Shown: in pieces, positions 1 to 6,681 of the stretch
Layout: every line of letters starts with the position of its first letter
Position numbering within the stretch: position 1 is the stretch's first letter
DNA from: CAYFWF01 sp964346815
GTDB lineage: Bacteria; Acidobacteriota; Aminicenantia; Aminicenantales; Aminicenantaceae
DNA length: 15,838 nucleotides
Direction: 5' to 3'
NCBI GenBank assembly: GCA_964346815.1
Contig: CAYFWF010000033.1
Location: 1-15,838 of the forward strand
Notes under the pieces: model-generated
Seen by the model: only the letters and a program-made list of their open reading frames with translations
The model's database searches: none
What the model was told of the DNA's origin: nothing
Position numbers and translations under genes: made by a program

Positions 1-1
1 A

Positions 2-124
2 CTGGCCAATTATTTTGATTTTTATAACAACGAAAGGCCCCATGCATCATTAGAATATCAAACACCACAAGAAGTCTATTATGGATTGCCATCGGCACAA
101 AAAGCCGTATTTACGTATAAGTAA
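2..124 (+). CDS. IS3-family transposase OrfB, C-terminal 40 residues (5' truncated by window)
   Basis: Read from base 2, the frame gives a 40-residue tail containing FYNNERPHASLEYQTPQEVY and ending at TAA 122-124. This is the typical C-terminal end of the DDE (rve) integrase domain of IS3-family transposases: a Y-N-x-x-R-P-H motif just past the catalytic glutamate helix, followed by L-x-Y-x-T-P-x-E-V. The catalytic D, D and E residues lie upstream of the window, so whether the copy is intact cannot be judged. The product would cut and join the ends of the element during transposition. The family assignment is firm; the subgroup is not known. Confidence 0.9.
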   Translation: MANYFDFYNNERPHASLEYQTPQEVYYGLPSAQKAVFTYK

Positions 125-156
125 GAATATGCGTAAGAAGGAGATCGTTGATTGTA

Positions 157-181
157 GAAGCTCTCAGAGCTTCGTTTTTTT
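157..181 (+). terminator. Factor-independent terminator after the transposase gene
   Basis: GAAGCTCT (157-164) and AGAGCTTC (166-173) are perfect reverse complements around a single base; in practice this gives 7 pairs and a 3-nt loop. A G and seven Ts follow (175-181). It begins 33 nt after the transposase stop, inside the IS end, and would limit read-through into the genes at 336 onward. Confidence 0.8.
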
Positions 182-235
182 GACAAAATGGAAGAGATTA
201 TGAAATCATTCAAAGCAGGGACAAAATGCACCTTA

Positions 236-275
236 AAGAACCCTCTTTTCTGTCCAGACAATGGGGAGACTCCCA
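236..275 (+). repeat. Probable right terminal inverted repeat of the IS
   Basis: The stretch contains TGTCCAGACAATGGGGAGAC (251-270) and ends in CCCA (272-275). A 'GTCCA-GACAATGGGG' core finishing in CA is typical of right ends of many IS3-family elements. The matching left end is outside the window, so the repeat cannot be confirmed by pairing. Confidence 0.45.
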
Positions 276-335
276 GTTTGCCTCCGGTAAGGTTCTGGTT
301 GATGTAACCCTTGAAATGTTTTAAGGAGATGCTCT

Positions 336-635
336 ATGTCAAAAAATCCTTCTAGGACTAAAACATTTTATGATTCCCGGGCTGGAAATATATCCGAATA
401 TCCCAAACATGTAGAAAGCTTTGAAACATATTATCGCCTCGGCGAACACCGTTCATTGAAACAAGCAGCGCTGATACGTTTCCAAATACTTGTCCCTAAT
501 TATCCCCTCGATGTCCCTGAAAACAAAAAAAAATTCGATTCTTTCTATAGAAAAATTAAAAGATGGGCGGCCAAGGAAAATTGGAACGAATGGGTGAAAA
601 GAAGAGAGAGAGAGAGAAGAAAGAAGGAGGCGTGA
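336..635 (+). CDS. Small phage-type HTH / small-terminase-like protein (possibly the N-terminal half of a split gene)
   Basis: A 99-residue basic protein. The ATG is preceded by AAGGAG (323-328) at 7-nt spacing. The pattern Y-R-L-G-E-H-R-S-L-K-Q-A-A (about residues 33-45), a variable stretch, then K-I-K-R-W-A-A-K-E-N-W-N-E-W (about 72-85) resembles the DNA-binding N-terminal region of phage small-terminase-like proteins, where a short HTH is followed by a W-x6-W region. The C-terminus is a run of R/E/K encoded by an AG-repeat (603-616). The next ORF is in the +1 frame and stays open across this tract, so the two may be one gene broken or switched by slippage. The start and small-protein nature are well supported; the terminase link is a weak family impression. 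Confidence 0.6.
   Translation: MSKNPSRTKTFYDSRAGNISEYPKHVESFETYYRLGEHRSLKQAALIRFQILVPNYPLDVPENKKKFDSFYRKIKRWAAKENWNEWVKRRERERRKKEA
603..616 (+). repeat. (AG)7 dinucleotide tract at the junction of two ORFs
   Basis: Seven AG units lie in the last codons of the first small ORF, within a longer purine-only stretch (about 595-630). The downstream reading frame (that of the 643-1017 ORF) has no stop through this region. Gain of one AG unit, or loss of one base, would join both frames into a single protein of about 227 residues. Such tracts are known sites of slipped-strand mispairing. Confidence 0.7.
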
Positions 636-642
636 TGAAGAA

Positions 643-1017
643 GTGGGTACAAAGATTATGCACTTAACTGAAGCTTTGGTTTGCTATCAAGAATTTATTA
701 GGCAGAGTCTAGCACATTTCGCAGAGAAAGCGAAGCTTCCATCACTATTGAAACAGGCAATTGCATCGGATGATACAGCTGCAGAAACAGAACTTCGTTC
801 AAGAATTAGGAGGGGAGAGGCAGTGGAAATACGAACCTTTCGAGAGGCAAAGGAGCTTATCGAACTCGATATTCATATTTCAAACATCTTAGAGGTTCAA
901 CCTCCCCCAAGATCATCAGATGAGATTTCTCTTTCTGAAGAAGAGGTAATAAAAGTAGATAATATAATGGAACACATAAGGAAAAAAGCAATGGAATCAA
1001 GGGGAGCTAAGACATAG
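643..1017 (+). CDS. Hypothetical protein, possibly the C-terminal half of a small-terminase-like protein
   Basis: A 124-residue acidic, helical protein starting at GTG 643 (AAGGAGG at 624-630, a long 12-nt spacing); an ATG at 658 is also possible. The visible pattern is a helix with Y-Q-E-F-I-R-Q-S-L-A-H-F, a charged helix R-R-G-E-A-V-E-I-R-T-F-R-E-A-K-E-L-I-E-L-D, and an acidic tail with S-L-S-E-E-E-V. The middle part recalls the helical region that follows the HTH in small-terminase-like proteins, and the frame runs open backward into the AG tract of the previous gene. The poor ribosome-site spacing fits the view that this is the second half of a frameshifted gene. No function can be assigned with confidence. 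Confidence 0.5.
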   Translation: MGTKIMHLTEALVCYQEFIRQSLAHFAEKAKLPSLLKQAIASDDTAAETELRSRIRRGEAVEIRTFREAKELIELDIHISNILEVQPPPRSSDEISLSEEEVIKVDNIMEHIRKKAMESRGAKT

Positions 1018-1388
1018 CTGGATGAGTATGAATTTATGTCACTAGAGATCTACTCCTATCTGCATGGTTTTTTGGTATCTTCTCTCTTTGTCCAGCTCAT
1101 TCACATTCTTTCTCTCTCTACTTCTAAGTGGTAATCCTATCTAGCATATGTTTAGAATAATGTTAGGTAGTATTAACCTAATAAAACGAATTCATTTTTT
1201 GGGCTAGATTTTGATCTCAGGGGCTAACTCTTTGAATTTATTGATAGTTACAATCTCTTCTATGATTTCTGGCATCTCTTGGTTCCAACTAATTTTCGTT
1301 TGGGCTGCCACTTTTCCATCAATTCTTGGACTTTCTCTGGAAATGAAGCACACTTCAGCTGACTGAATGACATTCACAGGAGGAGAAC
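1018..1388. other. Intergenic stretch after the phage-like genes
   Basis: An A+T-rich gap of 371 bases. It contains a weak inverted repeat (TTAGGT 1162-1167, ACCTAA 1176-1181) without a T-run, and on the minus strand the protein-like frame 1204-1377 listed separately. The last bases hold the AGGAGG-type ribosome site of the cupin gene. No clear terminator or sigma-70 promoter stands out. Confidence 0.5.
1204..1377 (-). pseudogene. Unrecognised protein-like fragment (57 codons), probable gene remnant
   Basis: On the minus strand a frame from GTG 1377 to TAG 1204 encodes a 57-residue stretch with a natural-looking composition: V-C-F-I-S-R-E-S-P-R-I-D-G-K-V, then I-S-W-N-Q-E-M-P-E-I-I-E-E-I-V, then K-F-K-E-L-A-P-E-I-K-I. 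The frame is open upstream only to a TGA at 1405-1407, and there is no ribosome site before the GTG. I do not recognise a family. It reads more like the C-terminal end of a lost gene than a free-standing small protein, and it may be a chance frame. Confidence 0.25.
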
Positions 1389-1754
1389 ATGAGTCAAGAA
1401 AAGATCACGCACTTCATTGATATTGACCAGGTTCCTGAACTTATCCAAATGGAGGGATTGAGGACGAAAATTCTTACCGGACTGCATGGTGAGAAGATGA
1501 TGATGGTTCTCAACTCTACGCTGCCGGGGCATACCGTACCCCGGCACAGTCATCCCCATGAGCAAATCGGAATGGTGTATTCGGGAAGAGCGAAATTGTC
1601 CATCGGAGATGAAGAGCGCGTGGTGCAGAAAGGAGATTTCTACTGCATTCCTTCGAATGTGCCCCACAGCGACACATGTCTAGGCAATGAACCATTTGTC
1701 ATGCTGGATATTTTTTATCCCGTCAGAGAAGATTTTCTCGATAAGCTCAAATAG
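1389..1754 (+). CDS. Single-domain cupin protein
   Basis: A 121-residue cupin-fold protein starting at ATG 1389, with an AGGAGG ribosome site (1378-1383) five bases upstream. Cupin motif 1 is G47-x5-H53-x-H55-x2-E58 to G66, and motif 2 is G82-x5-P88-x-N90-x2-H93, so the likely metal ligands are H53, H55, E58 or Q59, and H93. There is no signal peptide, so it is cytoplasmic. Small cupins of this kind bind a divalent metal and may act as isomerases, dioxygenases or sugar/ligand-binding proteins; the sequence does not tell which. It stands alone, between the accessory region and the convergent BNR-protein gene (83 bp from its stop), with no obvious terminator between them. Confidence 0.88.
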   Translation: MSQEKITHFIDIDQVPELIQMEGLRTKILTGLHGEKMMMVLNSTLPGHTVPRHSHPHEQIGMVYSGRAKLSIGDEERVVQKGDFYCIPSNVPHSDTCLGNEPFVMLDIFYPVREDFLDKLK

Positions 1755-1837
1755 AAATAGCGTGTAAAAAGACACGGAGAATGGCAAGATCTGAGGTTCA
1801 GCCTAGAATCGGGAACGATACATCTAAAGCCGGCTGT

Positions 1838-4516
1838 CTAGCGTCCTAAATAGCCAGGATCGTCCCGTTCGATAAGCAGTTCTTTGGTCAGGACTTTATC
1901 TCCTGCCGTAAGACGGACCAGATAGGTTCCAGGGCTGACCATCGGAGGCAGCCGCCTGTATCTTCTTCGACTCTGCTGTGCGGACTCGCTCTCCTGTTCC
2001 GGGGGTGGATTTTCTCTGAAATTCCAGAGCACTTTGTGAAGGCCTGCTTCCTTCGGCCCTTCCAGATTCCTGACGACTTTCCCTGTTATATCGAGAATCT
2101 CGATTTTCACTGTCTCTGGGGCTTCGGTCTTCAAGTTGTAGAATATGGTCGATCCTGTGGGAGGATTGGGCCGTTTGAAGCGTTTGTCTGCTACCCAGGA
2201 CCATTCGTAGGCTCTTGCCCACTTCACCTCGGGCCGGACAGCGAAGAGATGAATGTCTTCCTCCAAAATTTCCGGTTTTATCTGCTGCAGCGGAGTGATA
2301 TTATCCACGATCCATGCTCCGCGTCCATGAGTTCCTGCTATGAGGTCGAAATCTCTGGGATGGATATACAGGTCATGGACTGGAACAGTGGGTAATCCGT
2401 TCATAAAGCGTGTCCAGGTTTCTCCCCTGTCAAGCGATATATACGCGGCAAACTCGGTACCGGCGAACAGGAGATGGGGGTTCTTATAATCTTCCCGGAC
2501 AACATAAACCGAGCCCTCCGGGAGGCCGGCAGAGATATTTTTCCAGGTCTCTCCGAAATCATCGGTGACATAGATATAGGGACTCTGGTCGTCATTCCGA
2601 TGTCCGTCGAACACGACGTATGCCCTTCCCAGGACGTGATTGGATGCCTCGATGCGCTTCACCCAATAGTTTTCAGGAGCGCCGATGATTTTTTCGTTCA
2701 GCCGCATCCAGCGGGCTCCACCGCTTTTGGTGAGATAAACGTTGCCGTCGTTGGTCCCTGTCCAGATGATGTCCGGAACCAGGGGAGACTCGTCTATAGA
2801 GACAATCGCGCTGTATCGGGAGTCAGGCGTTGCCGTGAGGTCAGGGCTGATCACCCTCCAGCTCTCGCCGCGGTCAACGGATTTGAAAAGTTTGTTTCCT
2901 CCGAAATACAGTGTATGAGGGTTGTGAGGAGAGAGCAGCATGGGCGAGTTCCAGTCGAACCGGTACCGCTCCTTTTTTTCTCCTTCTTCTGGTTCAGGAG
3001 GCTGCGGCCGGATCATGGTGTTTTGCCAGGTCCGCAGGTCCAGACGAAAAATGGATCCGAATTGAATTTCATAGTAGACAGTTTTGGGATCTGTGGGATC
3101 GACCTGACAGAAAAAACCGTCAGCATTGCTGAGCGGAAACCAGTCGCAGTTTACGATTCCTGAACCCCGGCGGGAACGGCTTGGCCCTCCCCAGTTTCCG
3201 TTATCCTGGAGTCCGCCATAGACATAATATGGCTTTCTCATATCGGCGGTGATGGCATAGAATTGAGCCAGACCGATCTGAGTGATGATGTCCCAATTTT
3301 TTCCTCGGTCATAGGTAATATTTATCCCGCCGTCACCGCCTGTGATCACATGGTCGGAATCGTTCGGATCGATCCAGATGGCGTGATAATCGATATGCGT
3401 CGAACCCTGAACCACGGGACCGATTTTCAAGGTCTTTCCGCCATCCTCGGAATAGGCCAATGGCGATCCGCACATCCAGATGACATTTTCATCGTTCGGA
3501 TCGACACGGATCTGGCTGTAGTAGGAAGGCCGGTTGTTGTACATATTCATCTGCTGCCATGTTTTTCCGTAATCGGTGGACCTGAAAATGCCGCCTCGAT
3601 TCACATCCAGTTTTTCCTCTTTCTGTTCCTCCCCCCGTCTCCATCCCCGTGTTTTTTGGGTGCTGACTATGGCATAAACGGTTCCCGGCTTGCTCCGTGC
3701 AGCACTCAGTCCTATGCGGCCCATTTCTTCTGTCGGAAGTCCTTCGGCCGCTTTTGTCCAGGTAGCCCCTGCGTCCAGGGTGACGTAGATGCCGGCTTTT
3801 GGACCCCATTGGTCGACAGGATCACCGGCGTCGAACCGGTCTCGCAATCTCTCATGGGCTGCGGCATACAGGATGCTGTTGTCCTCCGGATCCATGGCCA
3901 AGTCTATCACTCCCGTCCTTTCGTCGAGATAGAGGACTTTTTCCCATGTCTGGCCGCCATCCATTGTTTTGAATACGCCGCGCTCCTCATTGACGCCCCA
4001 AAGGTGTCCCAGAGCGGCGACATACACGATATCAGGATTTTCGGGATCGATGAGGACACGTCCGATGTGGTGTGTTTCTTTCAGACCGACGAATTCCCAG
4101 GTTTTTCCACCATCGGTGGATTTAAAGACACCGCTTCCCCAGGGCGAGCTGTTCCGGTTGTTGGCTTCACCTGTCCCGGCATAAAGAATATCGGGATTCG
4201 ATAAAGAGACGGCAAGGTCTCCTATGGATGCATTCGGCTGGTCATCAAAAATCGGATCCCAGGTCGTGCCCGCGTTGGTGGTCTTCCATATGCCCCCCGT
4301 TGCAGCTCCGGCATAGACGATGAGGGGATTATCTTCCACTCCTTCGATATCTGTTATTCTTCCTCCTGGATTTGCCGGGCCTATCTCTCTCCATTTGAAG
4401 AGTCTGAGAAAGTTCTGAGTATCGGTTTTTGGATCCTGAGCAGAAGCCGGAAGAATCAGGACCACCGCCAATATCAATGCGGAGATGATCATTTTTTTCG
4501 CCTGTGGATGGGTCAA
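1838..4516 (-). CDS. Secreted Asp-box (BNR/VPS10-like) repeat protein
   Basis: An 892-residue exported protein. The start is TTG 4516, supported by AAGGAGG about 6 nt upstream; the next ATG (codon 9) would cut into the signal peptide. Signal peptide residues 1-26 end in A-S-A. The body carries about eleven Asp-boxes of type S/T-x-D-x-G-x-T-W, for example at 78-86 and 132-140, with late examples I-S-L-D-R-G-E-T-W, so it forms beta-propeller(s) of the sialidase/sortilin kind. A C-terminal domain of about 110 residues has V-K-I-E-I-L-D-I-T-G-K-V-V and G-T-Y-L-V-R-L, like the FlgD-type beta-sandwich found in cell-surface proteins. No sialidase catalytic set is evident, so 'glycosyl hydrolase' labels often given to this family are unproven. 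It lies 14 bp after the sulfatase-fold gene and is probably co-transcribed with it. Confidence 0.85.
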   Translation of the reverse strand: MTHPQAKKMIISALILAVVLILPASAQDPKTDTQNFLRLFKWREIGPANPGGRITDIEGVEDNPLIVYAGAATGGIWKTTNAGTTWDPIFDDQPNASIGDLAVSLSNPDILYAGTGEANNRNSSPWGSGVFKSTDGGKTWEFVGLKETHHIGRVLIDPENPDIVYVAALGHLWGVNEERGVFKTMDGGQTWEKVLYLDERTGVIDLAMDPEDNSILYAAAHERLRDRFDAGDPVDQWGPKAGIYVTLDAGATWTKAAEGLPTEEMGRIGLSAARSKPGTVYAIVSTQKTRGWRRGEEQKEEKLDVNRGGIFRSTDYGKTWQQMNMYNNRPSYYSQIRVDPNDENVIWMCGSPLAYSEDGGKTLKIGPVVQGSTHIDYHAIWIDPNDSDHVITGGDGGINITYDRGKNWDIITQIGLAQFYAITADMRKPYYVYGGLQDNGNWGGPSRSRRGSGIVNCDWFPLSNADGFFCQVDPTDPKTVYYEIQFGSIFRLDLRTWQNTMIRPQPPEPEEGEKKERYRFDWNSPMLLSPHNPHTLYFGGNKLFKSVDRGESWRVISPDLTATPDSRYSAIVSIDESPLVPDIIWTGTNDGNVYLTKSGGARWMRLNEKIIGAPENYWVKRIEASNHVLGRAYVVFDGHRNDDQSPYIYVTDDFGETWKNISAGLPEGSVYVVREDYKNPHLLFAGTEFAAYISLDRGETWTRFMNGLPTVPVHDLYIHPRDFDLIAGTHGRGAWIVDNITPLQQIKPEILEEDIHLFAVRPEVKWARAYEWSWVADKRFKRPNPPTGSTIFYNLKTEAPETVKIEILDITGKVVRNLEGPKEAGLHKVLWNFRENPPPEQESESAQQSRRRYRRLPPMVSPGTYLVRLTAGDKVLTKELLIERDDPGYLGR

Positions 4517-4530
4517 TGTTTCCTCCTTTT

Positions 4531-6534
4531 TTATTTGATATATCCCAGTGCCCTCAATTGTTCACGGAGTTCCTCGTTCAATTCTGCTTCCTCCGGGGAA
4601 ACTTTCCTTTTCTGTTTATTCTGAATTTTTAAAAAATCCAAGAAGACTTTTACCAACTGGGGATTTTCCCCGACTATGTTCTCGAGTTCATCAGGATCCT
4701 GTCCCAAATCGTAGACTTCCCTTGGATCGAACTCTGGGGGTTGCGAGAAGAAATAAGCAAGGTCTTCTGGACTGTAATCGTGGTTCAAGATGAATTTCTG
4801 TTTACCGCGGTTGATCGCCACCTTTTTGGGGACATGTTTTTTCATCACATTCGGTGCCAATTCGCTGATAAAAATTCTCTCATCCTTCTCCTGCTCTTCG
4901 CCGCTGAGTAAATCGAAGAGGCTTTTTCCATCGAACTGTTGTTTCGATGGGTTCATATCCAGCGCATCGAGTATGGTGGGCATGATGTCGGTGATCCGGG
5001 CATATTTCGTGATTTTTTTTCCTGCATGTTCCGAATTGAAAAATTTGATGATAAGGGCAATTTTTATGGTTTCGTTGTAAACACTGTGCAAGTGCTGCCA
5101 GGCACCGTGTTCAAAGAATTCCTCTCCGTGGTCTGAAATGAGTACGATCATGGTGTTATCGTAGAGATCGAGCTTTTTAAGCCGCTCCATCAGCGGCTTG
5201 ATCAAAGCTTCGTCTGTATACCGGATTTCGGCATCGTAAAGATCGATGAAGTTTTGTTTGAGATCAGCTGTGACCGGCTTGTATCGGTTTTCGTGATTGA
5301 ACCGCAGGCGGCCCATATCGACGTGAGTGAATTTTGCATCCTTTCCCAAAAAGATGGTATTGAAAGGAGCGGGGGTGTCATAGGGTGTGTGAATCTGGTA
5401 GGTATGGAGAAAAAGAAAAAAGTTTCGGTCCTTATGTCTTTCGATCCACTCGAGCGCATAACGGCAGCCGATTTCTGCTGCGTTTTTTTCCAGAATCGCT
5501 CCCCGGACATGGTAGCTGTCGAATCCTTTGCTGAATCCGTACAGGCCGCTGACATACCCCCCTCCGGTTATTCCCCCGGTGAAATAGTCCTTTGTTCGAA
5601 AAATGTCTGCCAGAGTCAAAAGCGAAGGATCCATGGTTTGATCGATATGATAGACCTGATGATTGATACAGTTCAGAGAAGTCAGCAGAGAGACATGGGA
5701 GGGGAGTGTCCAGGGAGAGGTCGCAAATGTATTCTGGAAAAGCACGGATTCTCTGGCGAGTGAATCGATATTTGGGCTCGTGTCCCTGGGATAACCGTAG
5801 CACCCTAGATGATCCGGACGCAGGGTATCGAGTGAAATGAGTATCACATTTTTTGTGTTTTGTCGGGGGGAGTAAACCACGGGATTGAACCAGCAAGCAA
5901 GGGCCTTCTCGCTGCCCCTGGTCATGAGGGAGATGCGGACTTTTTTCCCTTGATGGTCTGAGAGATCGATCTTTTTATAGTCAAAAGCGAGGGGTTCATC
6001 GGGACTGAGATTCAGTGTGTCTCGAAAGATCTCCTGTCTTTCATTCTCTGAATCGAGCAGGACTGAAAATTCAGCGATCCGGCTTCCCTCTCTTTTTTGA
6101 GCGTATTCACTATCCCTTCGGATGCCATAGGTGAATTCGAGAAATCCCTGTTCTGGAATAGTCAGGGTAAAGCGGTAGACGCTGCTGGGAGGAGCCAGGA
6201 GTGTGTTGATTTCTACGAGTCCGATCTTGAGCTTTTTTTTGAGCAGAAAAGGATTTTTTCCAATTCCAGAGTCAAGGAGCGGGAATTCATCAGCGATCTC
6301 GTGTACAGAAGGATTTTTTTCTCTGAATCGTTCGGGATCAGCAGCAAATTCCTGGAAGGGGCTGAGGAGAATATTTTTCTGGTCGAAATGGTCGATGAGA
6401 CGGAAGAGAACGCGATCATCTCTTTTTGTGCAGCTTGAGAAAAGGGAAAAAAAGACCGAAGCCCAAATGAGGGTAAAGACTGCTCTTCGGGTTTTAGGGA
6501 GCATACGCTTTCGTCTGCTTGTCGTGTGGCTCAT
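4531..6534 (-). CDS. Sulfatase/alkaline-phosphatase-superfamily lipoprotein with Thr at the nucleophile position
   Basis: A 667-residue protein with an N-terminal basic stretch, hydrophobic segment (18-34) and a lipobox-like F-S-S-C35, so probably a lipoprotein. Residues about 40-225 are an unassigned beta-rich N-terminal domain. The sulfatase-fold domain follows: metal-binding I-S-L-D236-T-L-R-P-D241, nucleophile region S-P-W-T276-L-P-S-H, H-T-Y-Q-I-H-T-P-Y (377-385), and S-D468-H469-G-E-E. The tail L-R-A-L-G-Y-I-K is typical of this type. In true sulfatases the C/S-x-P-S-R motif supplies formylglycine; here T-L-P-S-H cannot, so a phosphate- or phosphonate-type or transferase chemistry is as likely as sulfate ester hydrolysis. 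It is the first gene of the pair with the BNR protein; a sigma-70-like promoter lies at 6561-6589. Confidence 0.85.
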   Translation of the reverse strand: MSHTTSRRKRMLPKTRRAVFTLIWASVFFSLFSSCTKRDDRVLFRLIDHFDQKNILLSPFQEFAADPERFREKNPSVHEIADEFPLLDSGIGKNPFLLKKKLKIGLVEINTLLAPPSSVYRFTLTIPEQGFLEFTYGIRRDSEYAQKREGSRIAEFSVLLDSENERQEIFRDTLNLSPDEPLAFDYKKIDLSDHQGKKVRISLMTRGSEKALACWFNPVVYSPRQNTKNVILISLDTLRPDHLGCYGYPRDTSPNIDSLARESVLFQNTFATSPWTLPSHVSLLTSLNCINHQVYHIDQTMDPSLLTLADIFRTKDYFTGGITGGGYVSGLYGFSKGFDSYHVRGAILEKNAAEIGCRYALEWIERHKDRNFFLFLHTYQIHTPYDTPAPFNTIFLGKDAKFTHVDMGRLRFNHENRYKPVTADLKQNFIDLYDAEIRYTDEALIKPLMERLKKLDLYDNTMIVLISDHGEEFFEHGAWQHLHSVYNETIKIALIIKFFNSEHAGKKITKYARITDIMPTILDALDMNPSKQQFDGKSLFDLLSGEEQEKDERIFISELAPNVMKKHVPKKVAINRGKQKFILNHDYSPEDLAYFFSQPPEFDPREVYDLGQDPDELENIVGENPQLVKVFLDFLKIQNKQKRKVSPEEAELNEELREQLRALGYIK

Positions 6535-6560
6535 ATCCGGCTGTTCTTCGAATCTCCGCT

Positions 6561-6589
6561 ATTTTATATTACGTCCAGTGCTAAGTCAA
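6561..6589 (-). promoter_or_regulatory. Sigma-70-type promoter for the sulfatase-fold/BNR operon
   Basis: On the minus strand TTGACT (6589-6584) and TAAAAT (6566-6561) are separated by 17 bp, with an overlapping TATAAA. The predicted transcript start is near 6554, about 20 nt before the ATG at 6534. It diverges from the flippase promoter at 6617-6644. Confidence 0.65.
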
Positions 6590-6616
6590 AATGAACCTTT
6601 GCTGTCTCGCGAGCCG

Positions 6617-6644
6617 TTGACTTCTGAGCTGCCGCTGTTATACA
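6617..6644 (+). promoter_or_regulatory. Sigma-70-type promoter for the flippase gene
   Basis: TTGACT (6617-6622) and TATACA (6639-6644) are spaced by 16 bp. The transcript would begin near 6651, which lies after the in-frame TTG at 6646 and so favours the ATG at 6682 as the true start. Confidence 0.65.
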
Positions 6645-6681
6645 GTTGCCCTCGAAACCGAATTCATTCTCACGAATAAAC

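Larger units (their letters stand above)
1..275 (+). mobile_element. Right end of an IS3-family insertion sequence (left part outside window)
   Basis: The segment holds the 3' end of an IS3-type transposase gene, a terminator hairpin just after it, and an end-like sequence at about 236-275 that finishes in CA, as IS3-family ends usually do. The boundary at 275 is inferred from similarity in style to IS3 right ends, not from a matched left repeat or a target-site duplication, since the left end is not in the window. The element is followed at once by small phage-like genes, so this is an accessory region. Confidence 0.6.

Noticed and set aside
1162..1181. Inverted repeat TTAGGT/ACCTAA
   Set aside because: Short A+T-rich arms with an 8-nt spacer and no flanking signal; expected by chance in such sequence.
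1761..1776. Small stem CGTGT/ACACG between the cupin and BNR genes
   Set aside because: Five base pairs without a U-run; too weak to be called a terminator.
2474..3163. Open frame of 229 codons on the plus strand
   Set aside because: It is antisense to the same secreted repeat protein and shows no recognisable motif.
3263..4204. Long open frame (313 codons) on the plus strand
   Set aside because: It lies fully antisense to the Asp-box repeat protein, with no domain pattern or ribosome site. The regular repeats of the opposite strand keep the antisense frame open.
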